Below, in pieces: positions 54,882 to 64,000 of a DNA stretch of 64,000 bases (its first letter is position 1; each line of letters opens with the position of its first letter). The stretch is taken from positions 594,804-658,803 of the forward strand of contig MEHQ01000660.1 in assembly GCA_008828725.1 (NCBI GenBank), in the 5' to 3' direction. This DNA comes from Saccharina japonica. Taxonomy: Eukaryota; Sar; Phaeophyceae; Laminariales; Laminariaceae. The translations under genes and the position numbers were made by a program. Below the pieces are notes generated by a model, which ran no database searches, had not been told where the DNA came from, and saw nothing but the letters and a program-made list of their open reading frames with translations.

Positions 54882-56422
54882 ATGTTCGTTACGGTTTGTT
54901 TCTCTCTCGTGGTGGTGGCGGATTCGTTTGCCGTACGACTTAGCTTCAAGCTGCTTCCGTCTGCCAACGAAAGAGGGTACATACTTGCTCGGTGCTGTGA
55001 TGTGAAATATTTACCGACTACAGCGTGAGTGACTGCTGCTACTGGTGTGTGTGCGTTTTCCCTCCGCCGTTCTGTTTTCGTAGGTACCTGGTATATATTA
55101 AGCCTATGGTCCGGGCTGATAACCAGTTGTTCGACGGTGACGTAAATCACACACTTGGTGTACTGGTGCATGTCGCGCTTGCCACGATGGTGAATGATGT
55201 CAGCATGGTCGAGTCTTTCCTCAGGCAAGGAGCCGATCCCAACAGACCTGTTCTCGTGAACTTGCCATCCCCAACGGGCGACCGTGCTTTCGCCGTTCCC
55301 GGAGAACGGGCTCTGCACATAGCGAGCAGGTGCGGGTACGTTGAAATCGTTCGCTTGTTGCTGCAGCGATCGCGTGCTGATCCCAACGCCAAGGACGTCA
55401 AAGGCTGCACCCCACTAATGGCGACTTGCGAGCACCCGGACGTCTGCGTGGAGGTGGTGCGGTTGCTGCTCGAGGCGGGCGCCGACCCAGCCTTGTCACA
55501 CATTGAGGGGGTAATCCCTCTGCACATGGCGGCCCTACACGGCAACATCGTCCTGGCCGAAATGCTGTATTCTAAAGCCCACGACACGCTGAACCGCTGC
55601 ACTTCCTACGGCGTAACACCTCTCTTCGTGGCTTGCAAAGAAGGCCACGAGAGCATGGCGTCCAAGCTGATTTCGTTTGGAGCAACGGTACGAGTGCCCT
55701 CGGATGAAAGCGACGGGGGTATGCTAGCATCGGCGGTGCTTCACGGTTTTGTGGGCGTAGTGCGAGTCCTGGTCATACAAGGAAAGGTACTGGTGGTCGG
55801 AGGCGGGAGGCTCTTGCGCAAGCCATTGTACTTGGCCGTTCGCTTGCGCAGGGCCATCATACTCCAGCTGCTGCTCACGGCGGACCGCGAGATGGGTCCG
55901 TTGGATCGGGCTAATATCAGATGGGAGGGCATACCTTTGCTTCACCATGGCGCAGGCTTCTGCTACCCCGCCGCGGTCAGCATCCTCCTCCACGCGGGGG
56001 CGGACGAAACGGCGCGTGGTTCGATGGGACGAATCACTCTAGACGTCATCGGGCGATGTCTCGGTGAGGACGTTCCGGTTAAACTGAGTGGGGCATTCGC
56101 CATTAGCAGGATGCTGCAGCGCGGCCCAGCGTACCGCGCTCGGTCTTGGGCGTGGCCGTCCGATGAAGAAGCGGATCCATCTGCAACTGGTGGTGATGGC
56201 CCCGTTGAAGATGCCGCTGGGGCTGGTACTCCTGTGGCCATCTTGTCTCCCCTAGCGGTTAGCCCCCCCGCCGGCGCTGGGGTCCAAATCCTCAGGCCGA
56301 ACCAAAACGACAGCAGCAGGCTCTTCATCAGGCATATCGACAGGTGCGCGCTCTTATATACGTCGCTGGTGTTCTTGAATGTTTGTATAAGTATCTACAG
56401 CAGTATTCGTACGTATGTATAG
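54882..56422 (+). CDS. Ankyrin-repeat protein, intron-containing
   Basis: Exon 1 (54882-55024) begins ATGTTCGTTACG and encodes a hydrophobic start, MFVTVCFSLVVVADSFAV. A 59-bp intron (GTGAGT...TTTTCGTAG, 55025-55083) follows in phase 2. Exon 2 carries roughly eight ankyrin units between residues about 65 and 370: GERALHIASRCGYVEIVRLL, GCTPLMATCEHPDVCVEVVR, VRLLLEAGADPALSHIEGVI, PLHMAALHGNIVLAEMLYSK, VTPLFVACKEGHESMASKLI, then less canonical units to SILLHAGADETARGSMGR. A conserved tail (MLQRGPAYRARSWAWPSDEE) and a low-complexity Gly/Ala/Pro segment follow. Ankyrin units mediate protein binding; no enzymatic domain is seen. At 56343 GACAG|GTGCGC matches the donor at the end of the paralogous pseudogene exon, so a third exon probably exists. 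If read through, the frame stops at 56422. The exon 1 start is inferred from frame and signal only. Confidence 0.8.
55025..55083 (+). other. 59-bp intron of the ankyrin gene
   Basis: CAGC|GTGAGTGACTG at the donor, a pyrimidine-rich stretch (TTTTCCCTCCGCCGTTCTG) and TTTTCGTAG|GTACCTGG at the acceptor. Removing it joins two open frames in phase; reading through it would need a GTG start. Confidence 0.75.
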
Positions 56423-57085
56423 TCTATGAGCACAGCGATAGTTTGGTACACACAGCAGTAGTCTGCAGTAGTCGTACATAACTAAATATATGTTAACACG
56501 GTTTCGGCTGGTCGGTGTCACTTGCCCGGTTACATCGTACCCGGAGCCTACGTTTTTCCATTTTTCTTACGTTGGCTTTGTATTATGCCATTCGCTTTAG
56601 CCCGGTGGCGACAGTATGTACGAGTACAGTTATAGTAACTGGAACGAACGTCTGCTGCTGTGCTCTCCCTTTTCGCATTGCAACATCCCCGAGATTTGAA
56701 GCGATCCACAATCCCAACGGATAACCTTGTAATATTATACGTACGTACGCCCGACACATGCTACTGTCTGTGACGTCTCCTTCGGTGAGGCACGACACCT
56801 TAAAAAACAAGTATTTGTTCCTCGTGTCTTTTTTTTATCGTTTTTTCTCTCTTTCAATGCCGTTCCAATGGCGTGTCTGTACGCAGTACGATGACATGAC
56901 ATTGCACATGACAGTGCAGTTTCTGCTCTACTTACCGAAGATGTCAGGAGACGGGCAAGCGTCAAGCAGTCAGCCAGTAAAGGGCCATCCGTCAAGGCAT
57001 TTCCATCCGTCTAGACGGACTGTCCCCTATCCTCGCTACGTAGAAAAATGCCTCATTTTCTCAGTGGAAACCCCTCTTTATATTT
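56423..57085. other. No gene recognised
   Basis: 3' side of the ankyrin gene. The expected third exon was not found. Frames here are short and AT-biased. Confidence 0.4.
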
Positions 57086-57089
57086 TTTG

Positions 57090-58428
57090 CAAAGATACGC
57101 GCGGTAAAGGTCGGGACGGGAAAATGTGGTCGGGACGGGAACGGTACGGTACGCGAATGAGAAACCGTCAGATTTTTCGTTCCCGACCCCGATTTCCCGA
57201 CCGGTACCATCGTCAGTTTCTGTTCCCGAGCTCTACCGTCCCGCGGTAATGGCCGTGTTCCCGTTCCCGACAGTTTACCATCCCACTGTCTGCCCATTCT
57301 CGACTATTCCCGTCCCGCTGTCCGCCCAGTCCCGACTATTCCCATCCCACTGTCATATACCTGGTAAGTGATTCCCGTCCCATCCCGACCTTGGGGCAGA
57401 TATTCCCAGTATATTTACCGCCGTTTTTTCGTTTTCCCATCACATGACCATGGATGGATGCAAGTAAGTGTGTATCCTGCTGTAGACTGGAAGAGACTGC
57501 AGATATTCGGCGTCTACGATTTGTTTATATTTCCGAAATATAAACAAATCGTATACGCACGAATATATATTTATATTTATACGTGTTTCCTTCTTCTTAT
57601 TTTCTTCTTATTTTTTCCCCTCTCATTTTTTTTAATTCAAACACGAAGTTAAAACTTCCTGTCGAGAGAGGAGATAATACGATAATAACATCCTGTGCTC
57701 CGGATTCGATACTCGGAGTATACAAAGTATGATATTCAAATGCAAACAAAGCGTGATGTTGTGAACCTGGTACGTACCATACGTGTTTTGTTGTGTTCCT
57801 GCTTTGTCATGTTTTACATTTTCGCGAATGTTATACTCGTCTATCGTAGCATATCCATATGTCGTTCTGTAGTCAAAAGTCGGTACTGCTGTAATATATC
57901 TATTAATATATAAAAGCTAGCTACGAGGAGTAAACGAAGAACACTTTTGATTGTATTTCGCTCTTTTCAGCCGTTGTCTCCAGCCTGTGTTCCTGACCGT
58001 GTTCCCAACCATTCCCGACTGCGTTTCCCGACCGGATTCCCGACTCCGTTCCCGACCAATTCCCGACCGTATTCCCGACTCGGTTCCCGACCTATTCCCG
58101 ACCGTATTCCCGACTCGGTTCCCGACCGATTCCCGATCGTATTCCCGACATAATCCCGACCCGTTCACCGATAATTTACCGTACCGTCCCGTCCCGCCGC
58201 AAACTTGTTCCCGTCCCGTACCGTACCGCCAATAAATCGTGTCTTCCCGTCAAATCCCATCAACCAAATGGTTTCCCACCTTCCCGTCCCATTCACATCC
58301 CGTGGTAAACAGACGCGAACATTTTCCCATACTTTCGCTCGGGAAGACCCTAAACATTTTCAGCCTGCGGCGGGCAAAACGGTCTCATCCCGTACCGCGC
58401 GGTGCCTTCGGCACCGCGCGTACCTTTG
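57090..58428. mobile_element. Candidate hAT-like element with GGGACGGG/TTCCCGACC arrays
   Basis: Left CAAAGATACGCGCGGTAAAG and right (reverse complement) CAAAGGTACGCGCGGTGCCG form an inverted pair; both fit the hAT terminal rule. Just inside lie GTCGGGACGGGA and GGTACGGTACG (left) and CCCGTACCGTACCGCC and CCCGTCCC (right). Arrays of ATTCCCGACCGT, TTCCCGACTCGG and TTCCCGACC fill 57955-58170, and CCCGACTATTCCC units fill 57235-57410. The flanking 8 bases do not match (ATTTTTTG versus CTGCTGGC), so this is tentative. No transposase frame. Confidence 0.5.
58391..58422. repeat. GC-rich hairpin
   Basis: GTACCGCGCGGTGCC and GGCACCGCGCGTAC are inverted around a 3-base loop (TTC), with one unpaired C. 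It forms the inner part of the right end of the candidate hAT-like element. Confidence 0.8.
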
Positions 58429-59019
58429 CTGCTGGCTTCAACACATCATGAAGGAGGAAGACGATACGAGGGTATTGCTGTGTTTCTCGTCGCTTGTGCT
58501 GTTCAGTATACTGCTGTAGATCTGAACTCCGAACGAGAAAAAAAATGGCCGAAAAACAATCGCAACAAGAAAATACAGGTTTTCAAAACTTTGGTCAGGC
58601 GTTCTCCAAAAACGGAGATTTTTACTCTGTGTCCCCAGGTTTTGCCGTCAAGGAACGTCCGTCAATGCAATTGCCTTGACCCCGTCCATCAAGGAGTATA
58701 GTGTGCCGTCTCCTGACATCTTTGCTACTTACTGCATAACGATGCAGTTTCTCTGTGTGCCTGCTCTTCTTACTTCTTACTGTAGCAATGCAGTTTCTCA
58801 GTGCCGTAGTTTTGTGACCACAGAGCTCGTATCTCTCTAGCAATGAAGGATCGGCACGGACACTGGGTGTGACGGGTAGAAAGAGCGGTGAATTGTGAAG
58901 AACACACACGGTAGGGGTAAGTCGGTTTCATTTCACGATTGATAACTACCTGGTAGTCGTTAGTCGGCGAAGCCGACTAGCTGACTTTAGTCGGTAAGTC
59001 GTCTGGCGAAGAGCGAAGC

Positions 59020-59112
59020 GAGCCAAAAAAGCCCCCCCCGGCCCGCTGGAGGCGCCCCCGGAGGGCTCGCCGGGGGCGCCTCCGGAGGATCCCGCTAAAG
59101 GCGCCGCCGGAG
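59020..59112. repeat. Very GC-rich inverted-repeat block
   Basis: GGAGGCGCCCCCGGAGGGCT and CGCCGGGGGCGCCTCCGGAG are inverted, followed by AAGGCGCCGCCGGAGTCC. It resembles in style the GC block at 5815-5935 (CGCCTCCGGGGGGCCTCCGG). Function unknown. Confidence 0.65.
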
Positions 59113-59441
59113 TCCAAAAATACGTGATTTGGCTTCATTTTACGCAAGCAAAGCGCAAACAATATGACCTAGGTTCACATAACTTTCAAACGAACAACAC
59201 AAACAAGCTTCAGTTTACACAAGAAATCCACAAAAAACGAGAAGTACAACGCATGTATCATACCAGGTAGATCTACTCTGGACTAGAGGAGCATGACAAC
59301 AATTGTTTGAGTCGCAATACTACCTGGCGGTGATACGAGCGAAAAAGCGACCTCATCACCAAGATAGCGTTGCAAAAATTATCCCCAGAAGAAAAGGTCT
59401 TGGATCCCTCCGATATGTTATTCGTTTATTAACGTATCGCC

Positions 59442-59645
59442 TTATCTGGCCGGTTTGCTGCGCCTCTGCTCATGCTTCACGCGGTAGACCACCGTTTCGG
59501 GGTCGCGTGCACTCGCCAAGGTGGTCCGCGGGCCGATAATGGCCGCAACTTCGCCGACGGGATCTTCGCCCTCAGCGTTGGCCTTGGGTGCACCAGGGCT
59601 GACGCCCTCGGCACCGTCGAGAGAGATGGGCTGACGTTCCGCCAT
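59442..59645 (-). CDS. Short GC-rich ORF, unidentified
   Basis: On the minus strand an ATG directly after a (CA)n run opens a 67-codon frame with gene-like composition: MAERQPISLDGAEGVSPGAP, KANAEGEDPVGEVAAIIGPR, TTLASARDPETVVYRVKHEQ, RRSKPAR, TAA. An AATAAA follows the stop by about ten bases. It could be a small gene, a single exon or a fragment of a larger gene. No family recognised. Confidence 0.35.
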   Translation of the reverse strand: MAERQPISLDGAEGVSPGAPKANAEGEDPVGEVAAIIGPRTTLASARDPETVVYRVKHEQRRSKPAR

Positions 59646-59647
59646 AT

Positions 59648-59668
59648 GTGTGTGTGTGTGTGTGTGTT
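59648..59668 (+). repeat. (GT)n microsatellite
   Basis: Ten GT units just 5' of the minus-strand ORF start; it would lie in its leader. Confidence 0.9.
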
Positions 59669-60007
59669 GATCTCCCGCTGTGCGCTGCAGTGTCACAGGG
59701 CATGTAAGGGTATCCACACCCCGCAGGAATTCACGTTAAAAGCTGTACCCCGCATTTAAAAGGCCTTCCTACAGTTAAGGAAACCCTATGAATCGGAAAG
59801 TCGGCACCTCCGTTTCACGACTGACTATCAGTCCGACGAATAACTGGTCGCCGTCTTGAGTCGTGCCGACTCACAGCCCTACGTATTGACACTGCTTAGT
59901 TTTCTGAGGGTCCTCACTTTGATCAGCCCTCTCTCTCTCGCTCAAAGTAGCTCAAAATGTCAAGATGGGAACAACCCCATGGCCTATTGTTTGTATACAG
60001 TCAGAAC

Positions 60008-60364
60008 CGGTCACCACGATTGTCTACGTACGAGTAGCGGTTATCCACGAAGACTGCTAAGGTTGATTTCGAGGGTTCAAGCCCGCATACATACGGACAT
60101 TTTTATTCTGGAATGGCACCAACTAACTGTCGAGAGCGCCTATTATTGCGTGGGTAGGCACAATTCTACGAGAGCCGACGAGGGGAAAACGTGCCGAAGT
60201 CTCCGAGCGATAAAAACAAATGCGAGGCACGTACCGTACTAAAACAAAGGACAAGAGCATACGTAGTGACCTCGGATCTGAGTTACGACTAAATACTGAA
60301 TAGCGAGGGAGAGAAAAACAACGGCAAAGATGATGAACGGGATGGAAAAAACAAGACAAAAACA
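60008..60364 (+). mobile_element. tRNA-derived SINE, full-length, diverged
   Basis: Head CGGTCACCACGATTGTCTAC with an insertion, B box GGGTTCAAGCC, body GAGAGCCGACGAGGGGAAAA, GACCTCGGATCTGAGTTACG, AAGATGATGAACGGGATGG and an A-rich tail. Confidence 0.75.
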
Positions 60365-60894
60365 CGTATGATAACGAAAATGAATGGCATCCCAACGATA
60401 CAACTACTGGGTGGGTCGTCAGACCCAGACGTTTCACAAAAAAACATAAACACTACCAGTACCGTTGGACGCATCGTATATACTATATGCTATACACAAA
60501 CATCGTACATATAAATAGCTTGTATAATAACCTCCTCTGGGTTTGTTTCTTTTGTGTCTTGCTTTTGCCAAAAATATTTGTCGGAGAGAGTTGTCACAAC
60601 GCGTTATTATTAAAAGTAACGTACGGTAGTAATCGTCGTGTATATGAACAGGACAAATAGCAAAGGTTGCGTTTTGGCAAGTTCGTGTTTTCAAGGCGTT
60701 TCACGTTATGGGACCAGGACGTTTTGTTTTTCTGCAGGTTCGTATGGTCCATACAGGAAACAAGAACTAATCAATCCAATATTTAACGGCATTTATTGTA
60801 GATCGAGAGTTTCCCGCAGTAGTTTTGTGCGAGATTCGGGGTTGTCTGGTATGGTCCCGTTACAAATGGGAGACCTGCGCCCGAACAAATGAGT

Positions 60895-61035
60895 ACCACG
60901 AAAATAGGTGTTTCCCGTTCCCGCACCAAGGAAAAGTGTATATCCCGTTCACGCACAGCCGTGTCTCGGGACAAAGTACTCGTATCCCGTTTTTATACAA
61001 ACGCGGTTCCTCGAACTAAAGGGTGTCCCGAAAAT
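60895..61035. repeat. TCCCGTTCCCGCA-type degenerate motif run
   Basis: TTTCCCGTTCCCGCACCAAG, TATCCCGTTCACGCACAG and CGTATCCCG occur within 140 bases, with GTCTCGGGAC and GGGTGTCCCG in between. Similar in style to the arrays at 57235 and 57955; no element ends were found. Confidence 0.45.
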
Positions 61036-61190
61036 CGTGAATAAACTACTGTAATAATATTGTCAAGACCACGTAGATATGTGTTAATCGCTCCCTGGAC
61101 ATGGAGGGACTAGCCCAGGGTACGTATTCTACAAGCGCCAGGTTCCCGGTGTGGGTTCTATGTGTATCGGGTTTGCTAGCATTCGTTTAA

Positions 61191-61930
61191 GGGGCCCCTT
61201 CGGACCAAAAACATATGAGCAAATGAAAACAAAATCCATTTGTTTTAGTTGCAATACTATTGATGGTATAATTTCCACATTTTCGTGACTCCCTACAGAA
61301 AACGGCATTTCTCCAGTTCTAATGCTCAGAAGTTCAACCAACGAGTAGTTTCAGAGAGCCTAGATTATGGTCAACATTTGTGTCTCAGGACGCATATCGA
61401 TCAGACGCCTTGTTCATCACGAAACGTGCCTCTTACTCGAAACTGACTCGCCATACCCCTGGTACCCAAGACGAATTTGAAAAATAGGAGTTCCTCCGGC
61501 TGCTGGTACTGTTTCAGCTCAGATTTTCGACGAGGACGCCGAGCACTAGTAGGTGAACGTACCTGATCCTCTAGTTCGACTGTCCGTGGCGTCCTACGTG
61601 GCCATAGTAGAGTGTAGATACCAAACAGGAGCTCCGAAACAATCAAAATCTTGCTGCGGAGCACGTTCGTTTCGTGATGCAAAAACAGCAATGCTTGCCC
61701 TCCCTCGCAGATATAAGAGCCCCAATACCTCTTAGAGATTATACCGAACAAGCTATACCTTGGTCGGTCGAAGGTCTGAGCATTAGAACTGGAGCTATGT
61801 CGTTTTCCGTAAGGAGTACTGATATGGTGTTAATATACCATAAATAGTATTGGTGCTGTAAAAAAAACGTAAAATATATATTTTTCAACACTCAAGTACT
61901 CTTGTTTCATCATGACGGAAGGGGCCCCTT
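61191..61930. mobile_element. DNA element with AAGGGGCCCCTT ends, 740 bp
   Basis: Left AAGGGGCCCCTTCGGACC (from 61189), right (reverse complement) AAGGGGCCCCTTCCGTCATG. The interior is shared with 25793-26250 (CGACTCCCTAC, CATTTCTCCAG, CAGACGCCTT, CCCTGGTACCC). Flanks read TTT and ATA, so the target duplication is unresolved. No transposase frame. Confidence 0.7.
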
Positions 61931-61934
61931 ATAA

Positions 61935-64000
61935 TAAGCAAAACAAGTAAGTGTTCTTTCGAAATACAAACATTTGGGGTCGCGTTAAGTGGGTAAGATT
62001 GTGTTTGATCAATGTACTACCGCTGTAGCCGGATCCCGCACAGACAATGCAGACTATTAGTCCAAACGCGGCTGGATCCCGGCCCGGGGAGTACCGCGGT
62101 GGGCGGATGCTACACAAACAACCCGGTCGAGTCACGTGGTGGCTAGATCTCGAAATAACCTACCCCTCGAGTGGCATGGTGGCTTATTCGCTTCCTGGGG
62201 AATCCCGCGGGAGAGAAAGGCCAAACAGCTACTAGTAAATCGTGGAGTCCCTGGGTATCTGATTCCCGCGGGACATGGTCCCGGAGTCGAGGTGGCGTTG
62301 TCGCGACGTTAATGACCTGATTGTTACTCCAAAGGAATCGTGGCGGTATTGGTGGGTCGGTCGAAAATCCGACGACTTGTCTTTAGGTAGACATGTCGTA
62401 TCTTGATTAAAAAATCTCGTTGAAACTTGTTTCGCTGTAGGTACATACCCGCGGGACGCAATTGGAGTCAGCACCTCACGTACGCAAACACGTTTGAACT
62501 AACGATTGTCAGCGATTTCCGGGTCAGCGAGGTGTTTGGGCAGGATAAAGGCAAACCGATCACGAAATTATCGGCAGGACCCCGGATCTGAGACGCCATA
62601 AACAATTTACCAATTTCGATCGTGAAACAACCGCTCTCGGAATGAAATTTTAGTTCTCGCCAGTCGCCAGTTGATCCTAGGTTTTTGTTTTTTTCGTCGA
62701 GGGGGAAAATATAGTTGTTTTCGCCAGACTTCTAGGTGACGTTTTGATCAAAACCCACAACTTACTTCATTTTATAATAGGTGTCGCCGTTATCCTCTGT
62801 CCTTAGTTATGGCGCTGATGACACTATCATCGTGGTTTAGTTTCATTTCGACGTTTTTCAAGAGGTATAAGCCGAAATGAAAATCATTCGACAAGTTGGT
62901 TTGGACGGATACTACTGTGTGGAGAGGTTGTGCGGTATATACATTGTGCCAATCGGACGGTGCGGTCCGGGTTCGTTTTGTTGTACATGTGTACATACGC
63001 TGCCGTGCGGTTCGGTTAAGACGGAAAGCAGTCGTACGGCGTGGCATCGCTCCGTGGCATTCGGGAAAAGCCCTACCTCACGGAACTGCCCCGAGCCACG
63101 CGCGTTTAGGGGCCTTTAGGGCCTTTCACGGTGGTAATGGTTTTGTTTCATTGCTGAAATCCAGCTGTACAATGCGCGGTTCTTTTTTGCCATATTTCAC
63201 GGTGCGCTCCGGTGCCGTGCGTATGTAAGTTTTAACGAGTTATACGATGCAGTACGGCTCGTACAACCACGCGGCTACTCACCGCACAGTACGAACATGC
63301 CGCAGAGTGGAACACCTTGACACAAGATGGGTATGCGACACAATCCGAACTGTAGCTCCAATAGTGTCCCGACCACGACCGGTGTAGATTATCGTCGGTG
63401 CCGAAACCGGTGGTTTTTGCCACAGCGCGATGCGCACGCGGTATTTCGTAAAATATGGCGTTACTTGGTCGACGTCGCGACTCTACGCATCACAAAACGG
63501 TTCGTCGAATGTGGCCGTTCCCTACGCCATGCTTGTGTGTGTTCCAAACCGAGTTTTGCTCTATGGAGTGGAATCATCTATTTGTACGGCGTTATTTGTT
63601 TTCGCGTGCTGTTCACCAAGTACGAGTCACAAGCTTATATGTTTGTGTCAGTTGCTGTAGCTTCCATATTTTACTTCAGTACAACTCCTGCCTAGGACGA
63701 ACAGTGCCGGGGAGGGTAGAAAGAGATACCTCCTATGGCCCCTCATATGGCACCGGGGATGTGGGGCATATCACAACGAAAGGGTGGCAAGGAGTACGGC
63801 TGGCTGTGCATTGCATATTCGATACCATAGCCAAGGGCAAAAACACGGTCAGACACAAACAACAAATTGTGTCGTTGCGTACGCAGAATGACAGCTATAG
63901 TAGAGGACAACAATCTAGTCTAGGATTTACAATAGTACATGCGTGCATACGTTTTATTTAAGGACGTGTAGCAGAGGTGTACGGCGTCGAACGTGCTCGG
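61935..64000. other. No supported gene; degenerate repeats
   Basis: At 62090-62190 a motif GAGTACCGCGGTGGGCGGAT, GAGTCACGTGGTGGCTAGAT, GAGTGGCATGGTGGCTTATT recurs, with AATCCCGCGGGAGAG and ATTCCCGCGGGACATG nearby. Around 62577 a short SINE-centre fragment (ACCCCGGATCTGAGACG) is visible. At 63095-63140 GGGGCCTTTAGGGCCTTTCA-CGGTGGTAATGG resembles, inverted, 46405-46440. Frames up to 168 codons (63455-63961) have no recognisable domain. Confidence 0.4.

Noticed and set aside
63455..63961. 168-codon plus-strand ORF
   Set aside because: No recognisable domain, overlaps another long frame in a different phase, and lies near degenerate repeats.

Overview
This is a eukaryotic nuclear window with few genes and many repeats. 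The gene models I can support have short or long spliceosomal introns with GT..AG ends (for example GTGAGT...TTTTCGTAG at 55025-55083). There is no operon structure, and there are tRNA-derived SINEs, piggyBac-, hAT- and PIF/Harbinger-like MITEs, a Ty3/gypsy integrase relic and a TTAGGG tract. Large ankyrin proteins, a Cys-rich module followed by a Pro-Thr linker, and TTAGGG repeats together suggest a photosynthetic stramenopile, possibly a brown alga. That placement is inference; no sequence search was run.

Layout. 1-8.9 kb: MITEs, SINEs, an 'AB' repeat present once intact and once split by an element with terminal inverted repeats (TIRs), and a GACCCG minisatellite. 8.9-11.7 kb: a dense field of TACTC(C/G)GAGTA palindromes that was itself the target of a MITE and a SINE. 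12-21 kb: microsatellites, MITEs and an old hAT end carrying a nested Harbinger-like MITE. 21.5-25 kb: a decayed Ty3/gypsy integrase interrupted by a 2.5-kb hAT element with a perfect 8-bp target-site duplication (TSD). 25-26.3 kb: another TACTC-palindrome copy and a GGGGCCCC-ended repeat. 27-34 kb: a mosaic of segmental and tandem duplications holding one recognisable two-exon gene fragment (Cys-rich domain plus Pro-Thr linker), a 955-bp tandem duplication and a short TTAGGG tract. 34-42 kb: many MITEs, several nested, around one multi-exon gene ending at 38707. 46.9-48.1 kb: a cluster of ACTTCCATGGAAGT palindromes. 48.6-50 kb: an ankyrin pseudogene (-). 52.6-56.4 kb: a GC-rich exon (-), a small secreted-protein gene (+) and the best gene of the window, an ankyrin-repeat gene (+) paralogous to the pseudogene. 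57-64 kb: a CCCGAC/GGGACGGG-rich element, a small GC-rich ORF (-), a SINE and a 740-bp GGGGCCCC-TIR element.

The main theme is transposons acting on one another. Several distinct element types each carry their own short motif repeated densely near their ends (CCGGTTAA, TACTCSGAGTA, ACTTCCATGGAAGT, GACCCG, TTCCCGACC, GTCCCCCTTTTTGT). One of them is shown by TIR plus TSD to be a hAT element. I propose that the others are related non-autonomous elements whose end motifs have diverged, as families of transposase binding sites would. Most other long open frames look like chance ORFs or readings through repeats.
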